From contig NZ_ATNM01000143.1 of NCBI RefSeq assembly GCF_000427295.1, forward strand, positions 1 through 64,000: a stretch of DNA of 64,000 nt. The letters run 5' to 3'. Below the pieces are notes generated by a model that ran no database searches, was not told the origin of the DNA, and worked only from the letters and a program-made list of their open reading frames with translations. The DNA comes from Cyclobacterium qasimii M12-11B. Lineage in GTDB: Bacteria; Bacteroidota; Bacteroidia; Cytophagales; Cyclobacteriaceae. The translations under genes were made by a program, and so were the position numbers. This document shows positions 9,184 to 20,236 of the stretch, in pieces (position 1 is the first letter of the stretch; each line of letters starts with the position of its first letter).

Positions 9184-12100
9184 TTATTGCTTGAAATACA
9201 CCTTAAAAATCGTACCCTTTCCCAATTCACTTTCCACCTCAATTTTCCCTCCGGAATTGGTTATTATTCGATCTACCAAGTAAAGGCCTATTCCACTTCC
9301 TTCCACATGATTGTGTTTGCGGCTGAACTTCAAAAAAATATCATTTATATTATTTGGGTCAAGCCCCAAACCATTGTCCTGAACTGATAAAATTATATAC
9401 TCGTCCGATTGTTCTGTTTTAATGGTCAATTCAAGATCACGGTCAGGAGACCTGTATTTCAGTGAATTGCTCAATAAATTGAAAATAATGCTTCTCAAAT
9501 TCTTTTTAGAGAATGTAATTTCTGGCACCTGTAAGTCAATATTTATTTTTCCCTTGGCTTCAGTAAGTTTGTCCTTAATACTTAACTTTACTTCTTCAAA
9601 TAGCTTGTTTACGTTTATTAACTCAACTTCATTGATTTCATTTTCAATTCTAACGATAACTGATAGCTCATTAATTGTTTCTTTGAGTTTGGATATTGCT
9701 ACACCGATCAAATCAGCTATTTCATTTACACTTATGCCTTCCGGATCATGCGCTTCTTTTAAAAAATCAATAAGCCCACTGATATTGGCAAGCGGGCTTT
9801 TCAGATCATGGGAAGCAGAATAAATAAAATTGCCCTGGTCTTCATTGATCTTGTAAAGTTTTTCCTGCACCATTTTTAATTCAGTTATGTCATTAAAGGT
9901 AATGACAACACCATCATTTTGATTGTCCTGTTGCCGGACATATGGCATTATGATCATTTGATACCACCTATCGTCTACAGTTTGAATTTCCTTATCGCAT
10001 ACTTTGGAGGTGGCAATTACTTCATTTATGTCCTCTAGCAGATTAGCAAACTTTATATTGGTGGAAATATCACTAAGTGACCTCCCCACATCACTTTCTT
10101 TAAGGTTAACGTGTTTTACGGATGAGGGTGTGAATTTCCTTACGACAAGCTTCTTATCAACAAAGAGTTGACCGATTGTAGTGCTTTTAAAATAATTGTT
10201 TAAATCATCATTCAGTTCGGCCAGCTCCTTAATTTTAAACTGGTATTCGTTATTAACTGTTTGCAATTCTTCATTTACAGATTGAAGTTCCTCATTGGTA
10301 CTTTGCATCTCCTCATTGCTCGATATTAATTCTTCTCCGTAAGAGGAAATATTGTCTTGGGAAACATCGAGGGAATCATTTGCCAATTTGAGTTGCCGCT
10401 TCGTTTCTGCAAGTTCAATTCTCAAATCTCCCAGGTAGCTTTGTGTATGTTTTTCAATTTGAAAGTGTTCAGCCTCATTTTCATCCTCATTTGTCTCTAT
10501 TCCCTCACTAAATAGCACTAGACTAACAGCATTTATTAAAGTAGGATCAGCCGAAATGGGAACTACAAAAACATTTACCGATTGTGTTGTTTTGTCTTTT
10601 TTAAATTTAACCTCTTTTAAAAGCACCTTCTTGTTTATTTCCTGGGACTTCCTCAAAGTGGTTGAAGTAGCTATAGAAAGTTCCTCCGGTAACATTTCAA
10701 GTAAATTAAAATTAAAAAGTTTGGGGAGCAGGTATTTTTCGTAGTTGCCTAAAGATTGGACAATCATAAAATCGCTGTCCACACAAATAGCTGCCTCATA
10801 ACCAGACACCTCCAGAAATGTTTGATTGATGCTTTCAGATAGAATGTTTGCTAGCACCGCTTTTGGCCTCCTTGAATCAAGTGCCGGGTTTACCCTTTGA
10901 GGATTCAAGGCAGGGGTATTATAAGTGGTGTCTCTTAAATTAAGGGCTGGCGCCCTACTTTTATAAATTTTCCATTTCTTATCTATCTCCTGGAAAGATT
11001 TTTTCAATTCTCCCAGGCTTTCACTGGGACCAATAAATAAATACCCACCCAAATTAAGGCAGAAATGAATGGAGGCCAGAATCCTCTTTTGCAAAATAGG
11101 ATTCATATAGATCAACAAATTCCGACAGCTAATCAAATCTATTTTTCCATAAGGAGGCTGTTTCACAATGTCATGGTCCGCAAAAATAACCATTTTCCTT
11201 ATATTGCCCCGTACTGTATACGTATTTTCGTTTTTAATAAAAAACTTATCCAACCGCTCTTCAGATACATCGGAGGCTATTGAGGCGGCATATACTCCCT
11301 TAGACGCATGACGCAGTGCCGATTTGTCTATATCACTTGCAAAAATTTTCACCTCAAGATCTTTTTTGAGTAAGGTCAGGTGTTCCCTTATCAATATAGC
11401 CATAGAATAGGCCTCTTCACCAGTAGCGCATCCTACCACCCAAACCTTCAGCGAATCCACAACCAATTTACTTTGGATAATTTCTGGAATAACCTTCTCA
11501 CTTAATATTTCAAAGGCTTCTTTATCTCTAAAAAATTTAGTAACACTAATTAGAAATTGTTGTGCCAGTATAGCTATTTCGGGTGGATTCGCTTTTAAAA
11601 ATACCAAATAGGCTTCCAGGGTTGTCACCTTATGGTAAGCCATTTGTATGGCTATCCTTCTTAAAATGGTTGGGCGCTTATAATCGGTAAAATCCAGTGG
11701 TGTTTGTTGCTCGATAAGGTCAAGAATATCGTCCAAAGCCAAAACATCATTGTCAGTCAATTCCACAAAATTGTTAACCAACTGATCCCTTTTCAAATAA
11801 GCAATGATCTCATTAGGAATTAACTCTGGCGCAAGAATTACATCAGCATTACCTGACTGAATTGCGCTTGTAGGCATACCGTTAAATTTAGCGCTAACAG
11901 GGTCCTGCACAATCACCATTCCTCCGAATTTTTTTATGGCGGCTATTCCTTTTGTTCCATCGGAGCCCGCACCTGAGAGGATAACAGCAATACTTTTATC
12001 ACGTTGATCTTCTGCCAATGAATTTAAAAATATATCTATGGCCATATTGGGTTGAATGGCATAGCTATCTGTCATTATTAACCTCCGATGCTGGATGGTC

Positions 12101-12351
12101 ATATTTTTACCCTTGGGCATCAAATAAACGCAATTTGGCTTAATGTCCATATCATTCTCAGCCACAAAAATTTTTAATTTGCTATGTTTGGCAAGTAGTT
12201 CTGCCATAAAGCTTCTGTGATCTGGAGAAAGGTGTTGGATAATCACATAAGACACACCGTCTTCGGGTGTATGGTCAAAAAGCAAATGAATCGCCTCCAT
12301 ACCACCGGCTGAGGCTCCTATGGCAATTATATACATTTCATTTTTGTCCAT
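9184..12351 (-). CDS. CheB-CheR-PAS-histidine kinase fusion
   Basis: This 1055-residue cytoplasmic protein joins chemotaxis adaptation modules to a sensor kinase. Residues 1-185 are a CheB methylesterase domain with intact Ser14 (GASAGG), His40 and Asp131 (SGAGSDGTKG), lacking the usual receiver domain. About 210-480 is a CheR methyltransferase with the SAM-binding GCATGEEAYS. About 640-720 is a Q/N/E-rich coiled coil, then a PAS domain and a HisKA/HATPase kinase (SASHDLKSPLAN, DNGLGLDPNN, GSGIGLYLV). Such proteins are known hybrid sensors, usually not part of a flagellar chemotaxis cluster, and no chemotaxis gene is seen here. No membrane segment is visible. The nearby response regulator (12614-13021) is the obvious candidate partner. 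Confidence 0.9.
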   Translation of the reverse strand: MDKNEMYIIAIGASAGGMEAIHLLFDHTPEDGVSYVIIQHLSPDHRSFMAELLAKHSKLKIFVAENDMDIKPNCVYLMPKGKNMTIQHRRLIMTDSYAIQPNMAIDIFLNSLAEDQRDKSIAVILSGAGSDGTKGIAAIKKFGGMVIVQDPVSAKFNGMPTSAIQSGNADVILAPELIPNEIIAYLKRDQLVNNFVELTDNDVLALDDILDLIEQQTPLDFTDYKRPTILRRIAIQMAYHKVTTLEAYLVFLKANPPEIAILAQQFLISVTKFFRDKEAFEILSEKVIPEIIQSKLVVDSLKVWVVGCATGEEAYSMAILIREHLTLLKKDLEVKIFASDIDKSALRHASKGVYAASIASDVSEERLDKFFIKNENTYTVRGNIRKMVIFADHDIVKQPPYGKIDLISCRNLLIYMNPILQKRILASIHFCLNLGGYLFIGPSESLGELKKSFQEIDKKWKIYKSRAPALNLRDTTYNTPALNPQRVNPALDSRRPKAVLANILSESINQTFLEVSGYEAAICVDSDFMIVQSLGNYEKYLLPKLFNFNLLEMLPEELSIATSTTLRKSQEINKKVLLKEVKFKKDKTTQSVNVFVVPISADPTLINAVSLVLFSEGIETNEDENEAEHFQIEKHTQSYLGDLRIELAETKRQLKLANDSLDVSQDNISSYGEELISSNEEMQSTNEELQSVNEELQTVNNEYQFKIKELAELNDDLNNYFKSTTIGQLFVDKKLVVRKFTPSSVKHVNLKESDVGRSLSDISTNIKFANLLEDINEVIATSKVCDKEIQTVDDRWYQMIIMPYVRQQDNQNDGVVITFNDITELKMVQEKLYKINEDQGNFIYSASHDLKSPLANISGLIDFLKEAHDPEGISVNEIADLIGVAISKLKETINELSVIVRIENEINEVELINVNKLFEEVKLSIKDKLTEAKGKINIDLQVPEITFSKKNLRSIIFNLLSNSLKYRSPDRDLELTIKTEQSDEYIILSVQDNGLGLDPNNINDIFLKFSRKHNHVEGSGIGLYLVDRIITNSGGKIEVESELGKGTIFKVYFKQ

Positions 12352-12613
12352 AGGTGATTTTTATCTTTGGTAAGAAGACAGCAATTAGCTATTTTCAAAG
12401 TAAAACAATATTATAAAATATCAGGTAAAAATAAAATTTAATAAGGGGAACCTTTCCTTATTTTTACATTTATATTGAATTAATTGTTTTTAACATGTTA
12501 TTCCACAAAAAAGAATAAATTAACCTGATTCTATAATGAATACCAAGGGTTACTATTCCTTAATCCCAAAAATCACAATAGCACTTCTATTATGAGAGGG
12601 CGTCAATGAAATC

Positions 12614-13021
12614 TCAACTAGCAAAATTATTTTCCTTGTATACTGTTTCTATTGCCTTTAGGGTGATGGGTTTTACAAGGTATTCCTTAATATACTTATT
12701 ATTGGCTGAAAAATCTATATCCTTGCTATCTACTGAAGACGAAAGAATGTAAATCGTAATTTGGTCTTTAATTTTTTGGTCAAGTAAATTGAAATTTTCA
12801 AGAAAATCCCATCCACTCATAATTGGCATAATAATATCCAAAAACAAAACAGTTGGCTTTGGCGAATTATTGGAATAGGCTTCCTCCAAATATCGAAAAC
12901 ATTCCTTAGCCAATATGAAATCTACTATTTCTATTTCTGGCGATACCCGCTTGATATAAAGCTTACAAAGGAAGTTGTTCACTGCATCATTATCAATTAG
13001 AATAAAACGTCCTGAATTCAT
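12614..13021 (-). CDS. Single-domain response regulator (CheY/Rcp1-like)
   Basis: This 135-residue protein is a stand-alone receiver domain. Asp10/Asp12 (IDNDAVN) form the acidic pocket, Asp62 in LFLDIIMP is the phosphorylation site, Ser94 the switch residue and Lys117 (LVKPIT) the conserved lysine. There is no output domain, so it probably relays phosphate or binds a partner protein. Its ATG at 13021 overlaps the restored stop of the multi-PAS kinase (13018-13020) in an ATGA arrangement, which indicates translational coupling and makes that kinase its cognate donor. Confidence 0.88.
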   Translation of the reverse strand: MNSGRFILIDNDAVNNFLCKLYIKRVSPEIEIVDFILAKECFRYLEEAYSNNSPKPTVLFLDIIMPIMSGWDFLENFNLLDQKIKDQITIYILSSSVDSKDIDFSANNKYIKEYLVKPITLKAIETVYKENNFAS

Positions 13022-16000
13022 ATCGGAAATTGAATAATAAACGAGGTACCTTTATTTACTTCACTTTCTATTTTGATTTTCCCTCCTAAAGTTTCTACCT
13101 GTGTTTTTGTCATAAATAGTCCAATCCCTCTCCCTTCAGTATCTTCATGAAATCGTTTGTATAAACCAAAAATCTGGTCAGCTTCCTTCTTCATATTTAT
13201 GCCCAGACCATTGTCCGAAAAGTGAATTTCAATTTTATTTTAAATTTAAAACTTTTAATTGCAATGGAAGGAGATTGATTAGGTTGCCTGAATTTAATAC
13301 TATTGGAGATAAGATTGTAAAAGATACTGTAGAGATAGCTCTTTAAAGTCATCATTGTACCTACTTCTGAGAAATCTGTTCGAATCAGAACATCCTGCTT
13401 TATTATCTGATCGTTGATACTTAACTGGATATTTTCAATCAGATCTGAAAAAGAAACGCGCTCTCTTTTTTCTGATAGGTTGTTTTTAAGCTGTAAAATA
13501 TTGTTGAGGTCAAAAATCACTCCATTGAGCTTGACCACAGATACAGAAAGACCATCCATCAACTCTTCTCTTTCAGCCTCCTCCAGGTCTATCGTCCGCA
13601 ATGCCTCTGAAAGCCCCATAATATTGGCTACCGGTGCTCGCAGATTGTGCGAGACAATATAAGTGAACTGTTCCAGGTCTTTGTTTCTTTGCATAAGATC
13701 CGAGGTGATGGCTACCATCCCCTTTTCATTTTCTTTTCTCTGGGTAATGTCAGCAAAATTGACAATTAACAAGGGACCGTTAACATTTGATAAAGAAGCG
13801 AGGCGCACTTCACTTGTAAATTCCTTTCCATTCCCATCAATTAACACCCATTCAAAAACTGTCTTTTTACCCTTAACCGCTTTCGATATCAAATCTCTTC
13901 CCTTACTCTTTGAGGATCGTCCATCTGACTGAAACATAGGACTTATGTCAGCAGGCCCTTTCTTCATAAGTTCTTTGGCAGAATATTTCAGTAGCTCAAG
14001 TGCATTCTCATTGTATTTGACAAAAGTCATGGTCGTTGTATCAATTACAACAATGCTTTCGGGTGCAGATTTAAAAAATTCACGGAAACGCCTTTCACTG
14101 TGTTTCAGTTTTTCTGCTGATTTAAAGCTTTTTGTCACATCCTGCATGGTGCCATTAATCCCACTGGGCTTGCCATCAATATCAAAGCGGAATTTACTTT
14201 CTGAATGAATATGTTTAACTGTTCCATCTTTACGAACAATCCTATGATCAAAGGATGTAGGAGACAGGCTCAAAAGTGATTTTTCAATTTTATTTTGTAT
14301 CATCTTTCTATCATCAGGATGTGCAAAATCTACCCAATCTTCAGATGACAATTCGTGTTGATTAGCTGGGAGTCCAAACAGCCGGGCTCCTTCATCAGAT
14401 AAGATTAGGTCCTTGGTTTCAAAATCCAATTCCCAACTACCGATATGGGCTATTGCCTGTGCAGCCTTTAATTTAGCTTCGCTTTCTATTATTTTTTCCT
14501 CAATAAGTTTGTGCTCTGTTATATCTTGCAAAACCCCAAAAAAGCGAAGCGGATTACCATTTTTGTCAAATTCAAAATCCCATTCACTGTAAATGTATTT
14601 TGTAAGCCCATCCTTTGTAATAATTCTGGAATAAAAATGTGCTGCTTCATAATCCTCTAAAGTTTTTTGAATTATCTGTTTAACATCCTCAGCATCTTCA
14701 GGATGAATAAAGGATAAATAACCTGCAACCGAAGGTTCCAAATCTCCATGTTTGATCCCGAAAATAGCATAAAATTCTGCTGACCAGGTGTGTATTCCAG
14801 TAACTAAATCTATCCCCCAGTTACTTATATGAGAAAGTGCCTGGGCTTCATTTAACCTCGCTTCACTTTCCTCTATGGTTTTTCGTGATAGCACTTGTTC
14901 TGACACATTTACAGTAAAGAAAAGAATACCATCCACTTTATCATCGGCTCCTCGGTGAGGTTGAAATAAAATATTTAAATACTTATCAACAAGTTCACCT
15001 TTATTTTCTACATCTAACTTAATCAGCATTTCATTAGCAGAAAAAGCATTACCTGTTTGATAAACTTTATCTAAAATAGCAATGTACCCCTGATCTAAGA
15101 CTTCAGGCAACATCTCCAATACAGATTTACCAATGACATCCACTTTACCAATCGTTTGTAAGAAAGGTGGATTGGCCATCACAAATAGGTGATTGGGACC
15201 GCTTAATACGCCCATGCTAGAGGGGGCCTTAGAGAACAAATCAAAGAATTGCTGTCGCTCAATTACAAAAGCATTTTCTAATCTTTTCTTCTCTGTAACA
15301 TCTCTTGCAATTCCATACCTTACCTGATCTTTTATGTCCCAGCGGGCAGACCATTCGATGGGAACCAGTGAACCATCTTTTCGTACATAGCGGTTCTCAA
15401 AAAGACCAAGGTGGTTACCCTCCATCAAACTCGCGGCTGTTAGTTGTGTTTTTTCATCGTCTTGTCCATAAACAAAATTGATGAGAGGTTTGCCAATAAG
15501 TTCCTTAGGCTTATATCCCCAAACGGCTTCGCTTGCAGCACTCACTTTTAAAAATCTACCCTGGGCGTCCACAGCACAAATTACATCTAGTGATGAATCC
15601 ATTATTTTAAACAGCTCCCTAAGGGCACGTTTTCGTTGATTATTGGTAATTATAAGCTTGTTTTCAGCAAGTTTTCGTTCCGTAATTTCCTGGTGAGCAA
15701 TCACTACCAATGCTTCGTCCATTTCAAATCGCTTCACATGCATCCCAAACCAACGTTGCTCCTTAGGAGAATGGCAAGGGTATTCAAGATAGAAATCCTT
15801 TCTTTTTTCTTCTAACACTTCCCTAATCCCCATTAACACTTCTGCCGCAATTGCATACCCGGATTCCGCGGATTTCAAACAAACCTTAAAATAATTACTT
15901 CCTATTTCGGCGTGTAGAAAATCGATATCCCCTTTATCAATTGCAAATTTTTTCCATGAGTCATTTACTGCAACTATAAAGCCCAAAGCATCTAAAACAG

Positions 16001-17470
16001 CGATATGGGCACTTAGTGCGTTAATAACGCCGCTGTTAAACTCCTTACTCTTGCGAAGTTCATTCTCCGCCTTTTTTATATTGGTAATGTCACGGGAGTA
16101 GCAGGCTGTGCCTATTATTTCATTTCCTTTCCTTATAGGGTAATAGAAGATTTCAGACCAAGCTTCAACAGGAAAAAAACTATGCTCTGCCTCCACAAAA
16201 ACTTCTCCCGAAAATGCTCTTTTGTATTGCTTTTTATAATGATTGAGCCTTTCTGGAGCATATGCTGCTAAAAGTATGCTGCCTCCTTTGGGGATTTTGT
16301 CACCAAAATTACGCTCAATCATTTTATCAAACGAATTGTTGGAGGTGATCAATTTAAAATCCAAATCTACACTCCACATCAAATCAAAGGTGCTATCATT
16401 TAATGCTTTAAGGTTATTTATATCAAATTCATGCAGTTTTTCCGCATCCCTTTTTTCAGAAATGTCTCTGAAGTTTGACACCAATGCCTTAATGGCATCT
16501 TGCTCAAGCATATTGGTAACACTTCCTTCACACCATACCCAATTTCCATTTTTATGCAGGCGCCTTTGTCGAAAGTAAAAGGATTGACCAGGCAAATGCA
16601 GTATATTATCCCAATTTTCCAAATACTCCAAAAGATCTTCTGGATGAATTAAATCTTGTCGATTAAGTTCAAGGTATTCTTCAAATGTATATCCAAGCGA
16701 TTTTTTTACAGAGGGGCTACAATAATATACTTTGCCTTCTTTGGTAATTAGGGTTTTCATATCCGGGCTGTTTTCAATCAGCGCGCGAAACCGCAATTCA
16801 TTCTCTGCTACTAGTTTTAAAGTGTTTTTATGGGCCTCCTCTTTTTCAAAAAGATCAATTCCAAAGGATATATCGTCTACGACCTCCTTGAGCATTTTAA
16901 TTTCCTTTTCAGAAAATAAATTTGTTTCTGCCGAATACATATTAAAGGTGCCAATCACCATTCCTGCTTTTTTTATCCGGAGTGAAATGGCAGATATAAA
17001 ACCACGTGCACCGGCATATTCATTCCAGCGGTCATGTTCTTCCTCCTGAATATTTGGAACTGTAAGATACTCCGATTCCTGCAAATCGGCTTTTGACAAA
17101 TCATCTATATGATATTCCTCGTCAGAAAGTAGCTTTATATCTTCTTTTGTTGTCCCATGACTTGCGACTAGTTTAACCTTATGATTCGGGTTGTCTGCCA
17201 TCCCAATCCAGGCCATTTTGAAATCGCCGATCTCAACAGCTATCCTACAAGCTTCGTTTAATAAAGTTTGCTGGTCATTTACTCTTGTAATGGTTTTATT
17301 AATATGGCTGATAAAAGAAAAAGACGGTTGGCTTTATTTAAATTCGATTCAGATTTAAAAAGTTTTTCATTTAAATCTATAAGTTCCGAAGCTCGTTTTT
17401 CTTTTTCCTTTATTTGGAAAACAAGTTCTTTATTGGAAATGCGTAACTCCTTTGCTAGATATTTTCCCAT
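13018..17470 (-). pseudogene. GAF/multi-PAS sensor histidine kinase, frameshifted at both ends
   Basis: The long central frame (13197-17216) encodes part of a GAF domain, about eight PAS/PAC repeats (for example the 'GSWELDFETKDLILSDEGA' type) and HisKA with IVSHNLRAPVANIMG. It stops inside the ATPase domain, but adding one base in the A-runs at 13233-13241 (T on plus strand) continues through HFSDNGLGIN, GRGIGLFMTK and GTSFIIQFPI to a stop at 13018. At the other end, adding one base in the run at 17318-17322 joins the frame starting at 17470 (MGKYLAKELRIS) to the GAF domain start (SFISHINKTITRVNDQQ). The restored protein has about 1484 residues and would be a complete cytoplasmic kinase coupled to the response regulator. 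Either two real frameshifts or two base-calling errors are present. Confidence 0.85.
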
Positions 17471-18285
17471 AATAAAGCGTTTTATGTTGACAATGGAGTG
17501 AAAGCAAATATTAGGATAAAATGCGCTTTCACAGGGAAGCAAATAAAACGATATTAGGCCTTCTATCCCCAATAAAACGAAGGCACCTACCTATTACACC
17601 TGTATAAGGTACACAAAAATTAACAACTCTTACCTATTTATTACATTTTGAATGTCAGGTATTTAGACTTCCCGTTGCGGTTTATAAAAGCATCAATGAA
17701 GATTGCTAATTATAAAGTTTTACCGGGTATTTCGTATAAATGGTTGCAATAACCGATCCAGACTTTTTCATCAGGAGTGATGGATTCAATTGAAAATCAG
17801 TCGATCATTACGCTTAAGGTCAATGCGTTTCTGGCATATTGTCAGTCTTTTAGGGAAAGCCAATTTAGAGGGGGTTTTACCTTAGGACTGATTACAAATC
17901 CTATTGCTATTCTGGACTAAATCCCAGTTAAGCAAATGACTTACTATAATGTGATCAAATTACTTAGCAATGAGCTAGGGACAGGCTTTATTAATCCATT
18001 GCGAAATTCAAGGTATTTTTTACGATTTGCTTCTCATTTATTTGCGATATTTCCTTTTCCTCCATCTTATTACCATCTCAATAATTCACAAAATGAGACT
18101 TAATAAAAACAATTGTAGAAAGGCCAAAATCTTTAACTAAAACAACGTCCATTTTTGGTGAAAAACCTATTCTTTCACTTCGCATATCTCTCAACCTAAA
18201 AAAATAAAAATGGGGAATAGTGCCTCTATTCCCCATTAATAACAATCACTATTTGAGGCCTATTATTTAAATAAACCTTACCAAC
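17471..18285. other. Long intergenic region with one tiny ORF
   Basis: About 815 bases hold no recognisable gene. A 46-codon frame at 17780-17920 (ATG, with AGGAG very close upstream) and an 18-codon frame at 17696-17752 are present, neither recognised. The last part holds the terminator of the M20 gene. The kinase promoter should lie near 17480-17600. Confidence 0.4.
18200..18237 (-). terminator. Intrinsic terminator of the M20 amidohydrolase gene
   Basis: On the minus strand a 12-base stem, AATGGGGAATAG (plus 18209-18220) with CTATTCCCCATT (18226-18237), loop of 5, is followed by a T-rich tract (plus-strand A run 18200-18210). Position is 50 bases after the M20 stop codon. This is a textbook rho-independent terminator. 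Confidence 0.85.
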
Positions 18286-19605
18286 CTATTTCTTCGACAT
18301 TTCCATATAGTCAATTGTCAATTGAGACAATGCTCTTACGCCCAACACAAATCCGCTTTCATCCAGGTAAAAGTCAGGGGTATGGTGAGAAGGGGCTTCT
18401 TCAGGATCACCATCTACAGGCATCGCTCCTAAGAAAAAGAACAGCCCGGGTTTTTCTAACTGAAAAAAGCTAAAATCTTCTGCCCCCGTTACCGGATCAT
18501 GCACCCATAAATTGTCTTTACCTGCAACCCTCTCTAGCGTAGGTTGCATTTTGGCAGTCAATTCAACATCATTGAAAGTAACTGGGTACATTTTTTTAAT
18601 TCTAACATCTGCTTCTGCCCCAGCACTTTTGGCGATATTTTCTCCAATCTCCCTGATTCGACGGTGAATCAATTCTTGTTGTGGCTGGCTATAGGTACGG
18701 ATTGTACCGATCATCTCAACCTTCTCGGGTATAATATTGTGTCTAACGCCACCATGAATAGCGCCAATGGTAACGATTGCAGGGATCTCAATAATTTTAA
18801 CATTTCTACTTACCACTGTTTGCAATCCCATCACAATCTGAGAAGCGGTGACAATCGGATCTATGGAGGACCAGGGATAAGCACCATGCGCCTGCTTTCC
18901 TTTAACCGTTATTTCTAATTCATCTACGGCAGCCATGGCTGGTCCAGGCTTGTATTTGATAACTCCTGCAGGTGTTTGAGAGTTGATATGGAGACCAAAA
19001 ATCACATCAACATCGGTCATCACTCCTTCTTCCACCATCTGCTTGGCACCCCAGGTGTCAATATTTTTGTCTTCTAAGCCCTCTTCGGAAGGTTGAAAAA
19101 TAAATTTAACTGTTCCTTTCAATTCCTTTTGCATTCCTGAAAGCACCTCTGCAACTCCCATTAGAATGGCCATATGAGAATCATGGCCACAAGCATGCAT
19201 GACGCCGCTTTCTTGTCCATTGTAGGTGGTCATTACCTGAGACTTAAAAGGTACATCTGTACGCTCTGTAACGGGTAATGCGTCCATATCTGCTCTTAAA
19301 GCTACTGTAGGCCCAGGTTTTCCACCCTTTAGAATCCCTACCACGCCTGTTACTGCAATCCCTTCAGTCACTTCCATACCTAGTGACCTTAGGTGGGCAG
19401 CCACTTTTCCTGCCGTCTTTATTTCTTCATTGCCCAACTCAGGATGCTCATGAAAATCCCTTCTCCACTCAATAACCTGACCCTCTATTTCCTTGGCACT
19501 TTCGTTAACCTGTTTTTCCAATTTGCTCTGAGCAAGTGCGGTACCTGCAAGTCCGAGACTGGCAATGCTTGCCAAACTAAACGTAAACCTAAATAATCTC
19601 CTCAT
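18286..19605 (-). CDS. Secreted M20 family amidohydrolase
   Basis: The start at 19605 (MRRLFRFTFSLASIAS) gives 439 residues with a clean signal peptide ending at TALAQ; an upstream in-frame start at 19677 would add an unlikely leader. The enzyme is of the M20 amidohydrolase group (hippurate hydrolase, N-acyl-L-amino-acid amidohydrolase). Motifs are RADMDALPV, the metal-binding HACGHDSHMA, QPSEEG and GAEDFS. Expected activity is hydrolysis of N-acyl amino acids or similar amides outside the cytoplasm using two metal ions. It is divergent from the cytochrome c gene across 99 bases containing the inverted repeat at 19671-19686. A strong terminator follows. Confidence 0.88.
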   Translation of the reverse strand: MRRLFRFTFSLASIASLGLAGTALAQSKLEKQVNESAKEIEGQVIEWRRDFHEHPELGNEEIKTAGKVAAHLRSLGMEVTEGIAVTGVVGILKGGKPGPTVALRADMDALPVTERTDVPFKSQVMTTYNGQESGVMHACGHDSHMAILMGVAEVLSGMQKELKGTVKFIFQPSEEGLEDKNIDTWGAKQMVEEGVMTDVDVIFGLHINSQTPAGVIKYKPGPAMAAVDELEITVKGKQAHGAYPWSSIDPIVTASQIVMGLQTVVSRNVKIIEIPAIVTIGAIHGGVRHNIIPEKVEMIGTIRTYSQPQQELIHRRIREIGENIAKSAGAEADVRIKKMYPVTFNDVELTAKMQPTLERVAGKDNLWVHDPVTGAEDFSFFQLEKPGLFFFLGAMPVDGDPEEAPSHHTPDFYLDESGFVLGVRALSQLTIDYMEMSKK

Positions 19606-19670
19606 ACCCAAATTTATAAATAAACAGGCAGTAGATTGCCATGGCTTGTGAATTTTTGATAAAAAATATA

Positions 19671-19686
19671 AGGACAAGTTTATCTT
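19671..19686. promoter_or_regulatory. Inverted repeat AGGACA-N4-TATCTT
   Basis: AGGACA (19671-19676) and TATCTT (19681-19686) are an imperfect version of the AAGATA-N4-TATCTT palindrome seen at 48487-48502 and 55273-55288. It ends 18 bases before the cytochrome c ATG. A TAGATTTG that fits the TAnnTTTG promoter element follows at 19694-19701. It could serve either divergent gene. The regulator is unknown. Confidence 0.35.
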
Positions 19687-19704
19687 TTTATATTAGATTT
19701 GGTG

Positions 19705-20145
19705 ATGGTTCAAGCTTTCCTTAGTAGATGGGTGCCTTTATGGCTTATTTTTGCCAGCCTGATATTGGTTTCATGTGATTCCAATGGGAAGGAGGAACAT
19801 ATACTTTCAGAAGGAGAGCTTCGACAAAAAAATTATATTAGAAAGATCCCGGGAAAAGATGAGCAAGTACCTGAGGCTGTCTTGTCAAAAGGAGAAGTAC
19901 TAATCGCCTATGCAGGTTGTTACGATTGTCATCGAATAGATAAAAAGTCCAAAGGGCCTGCTTTTACAGACATTGCCAAGCGCTACCCTATACAACCCGC
20001 ATATAGAGACTTACTTGCCAGAAAAATTATTTCGGGTGGATTTGGGTCATGGGGAAGCCCGGTGATGGTTGCCCACCCCAATTTAAGCATGGAAGATGCG
20101 CAAACCATGGTTTATTATATCCTATCTCTGGACACTCCCAGTTAA
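19705..20145 (+). CDS. Class I cytochrome c lipoprotein
   Basis: The start at 19705 yields 146 residues; TTG at 19699 is a less likely alternative. A hydrophobic signal ends in a lipobox with Cys24 (LVSC). A single haem-binding CYDCH (Cys72, Cys75, His76) and a distal Met121 (SPVM) give a small mono-haem cytochrome c of the c551/c-552 kind, membrane-anchored through lipid, for electron transfer in the periplasm. It is a plausible donor to periplasmic reductases such as the NirK encoded 31 kb away, with which it shares an upstream motif family. It stands alone, divergent from the M20 gene. Confidence 0.85.
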   Translation: MVQAFLSRWVPLWLIFASLILVSCDSNGKEEHILSEGELRQKNYIRKIPGKDEQVPEAVLSKGEVLIAYAGCYDCHRIDKKSKGPAFTDIAKRYPIQPAYRDLLARKIISGGFGSWGSPVMVAHPNLSMEDAQTMVYYILSLDTPS

Positions 20146-20236
20146 CCACCTAATACTAATTATTCACCTTTTGCCACACTTATAGTTTCTATTTGATGCT
20201 ATTTTCTGTAAATTAATAGTGTTAAACATAAAAGCT

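Noticed and set aside
10556-10744. Plus-strand frames inside the kinase genes (for example 9422-9823, 13414-14208, 16243-17049)
   Set aside because: They are antisense shadows of well-supported minus-strand kinase domains with serine/leucine-rich composition and no family motifs.
17780-17920. 46-codon ORF with AGGAG just upstream
   Set aside because: The Shine-Dalgarno-like sequence is too close to the ATG, no homologue is recognised and Bacteroidota rarely use strong SD sites; too weak to call.
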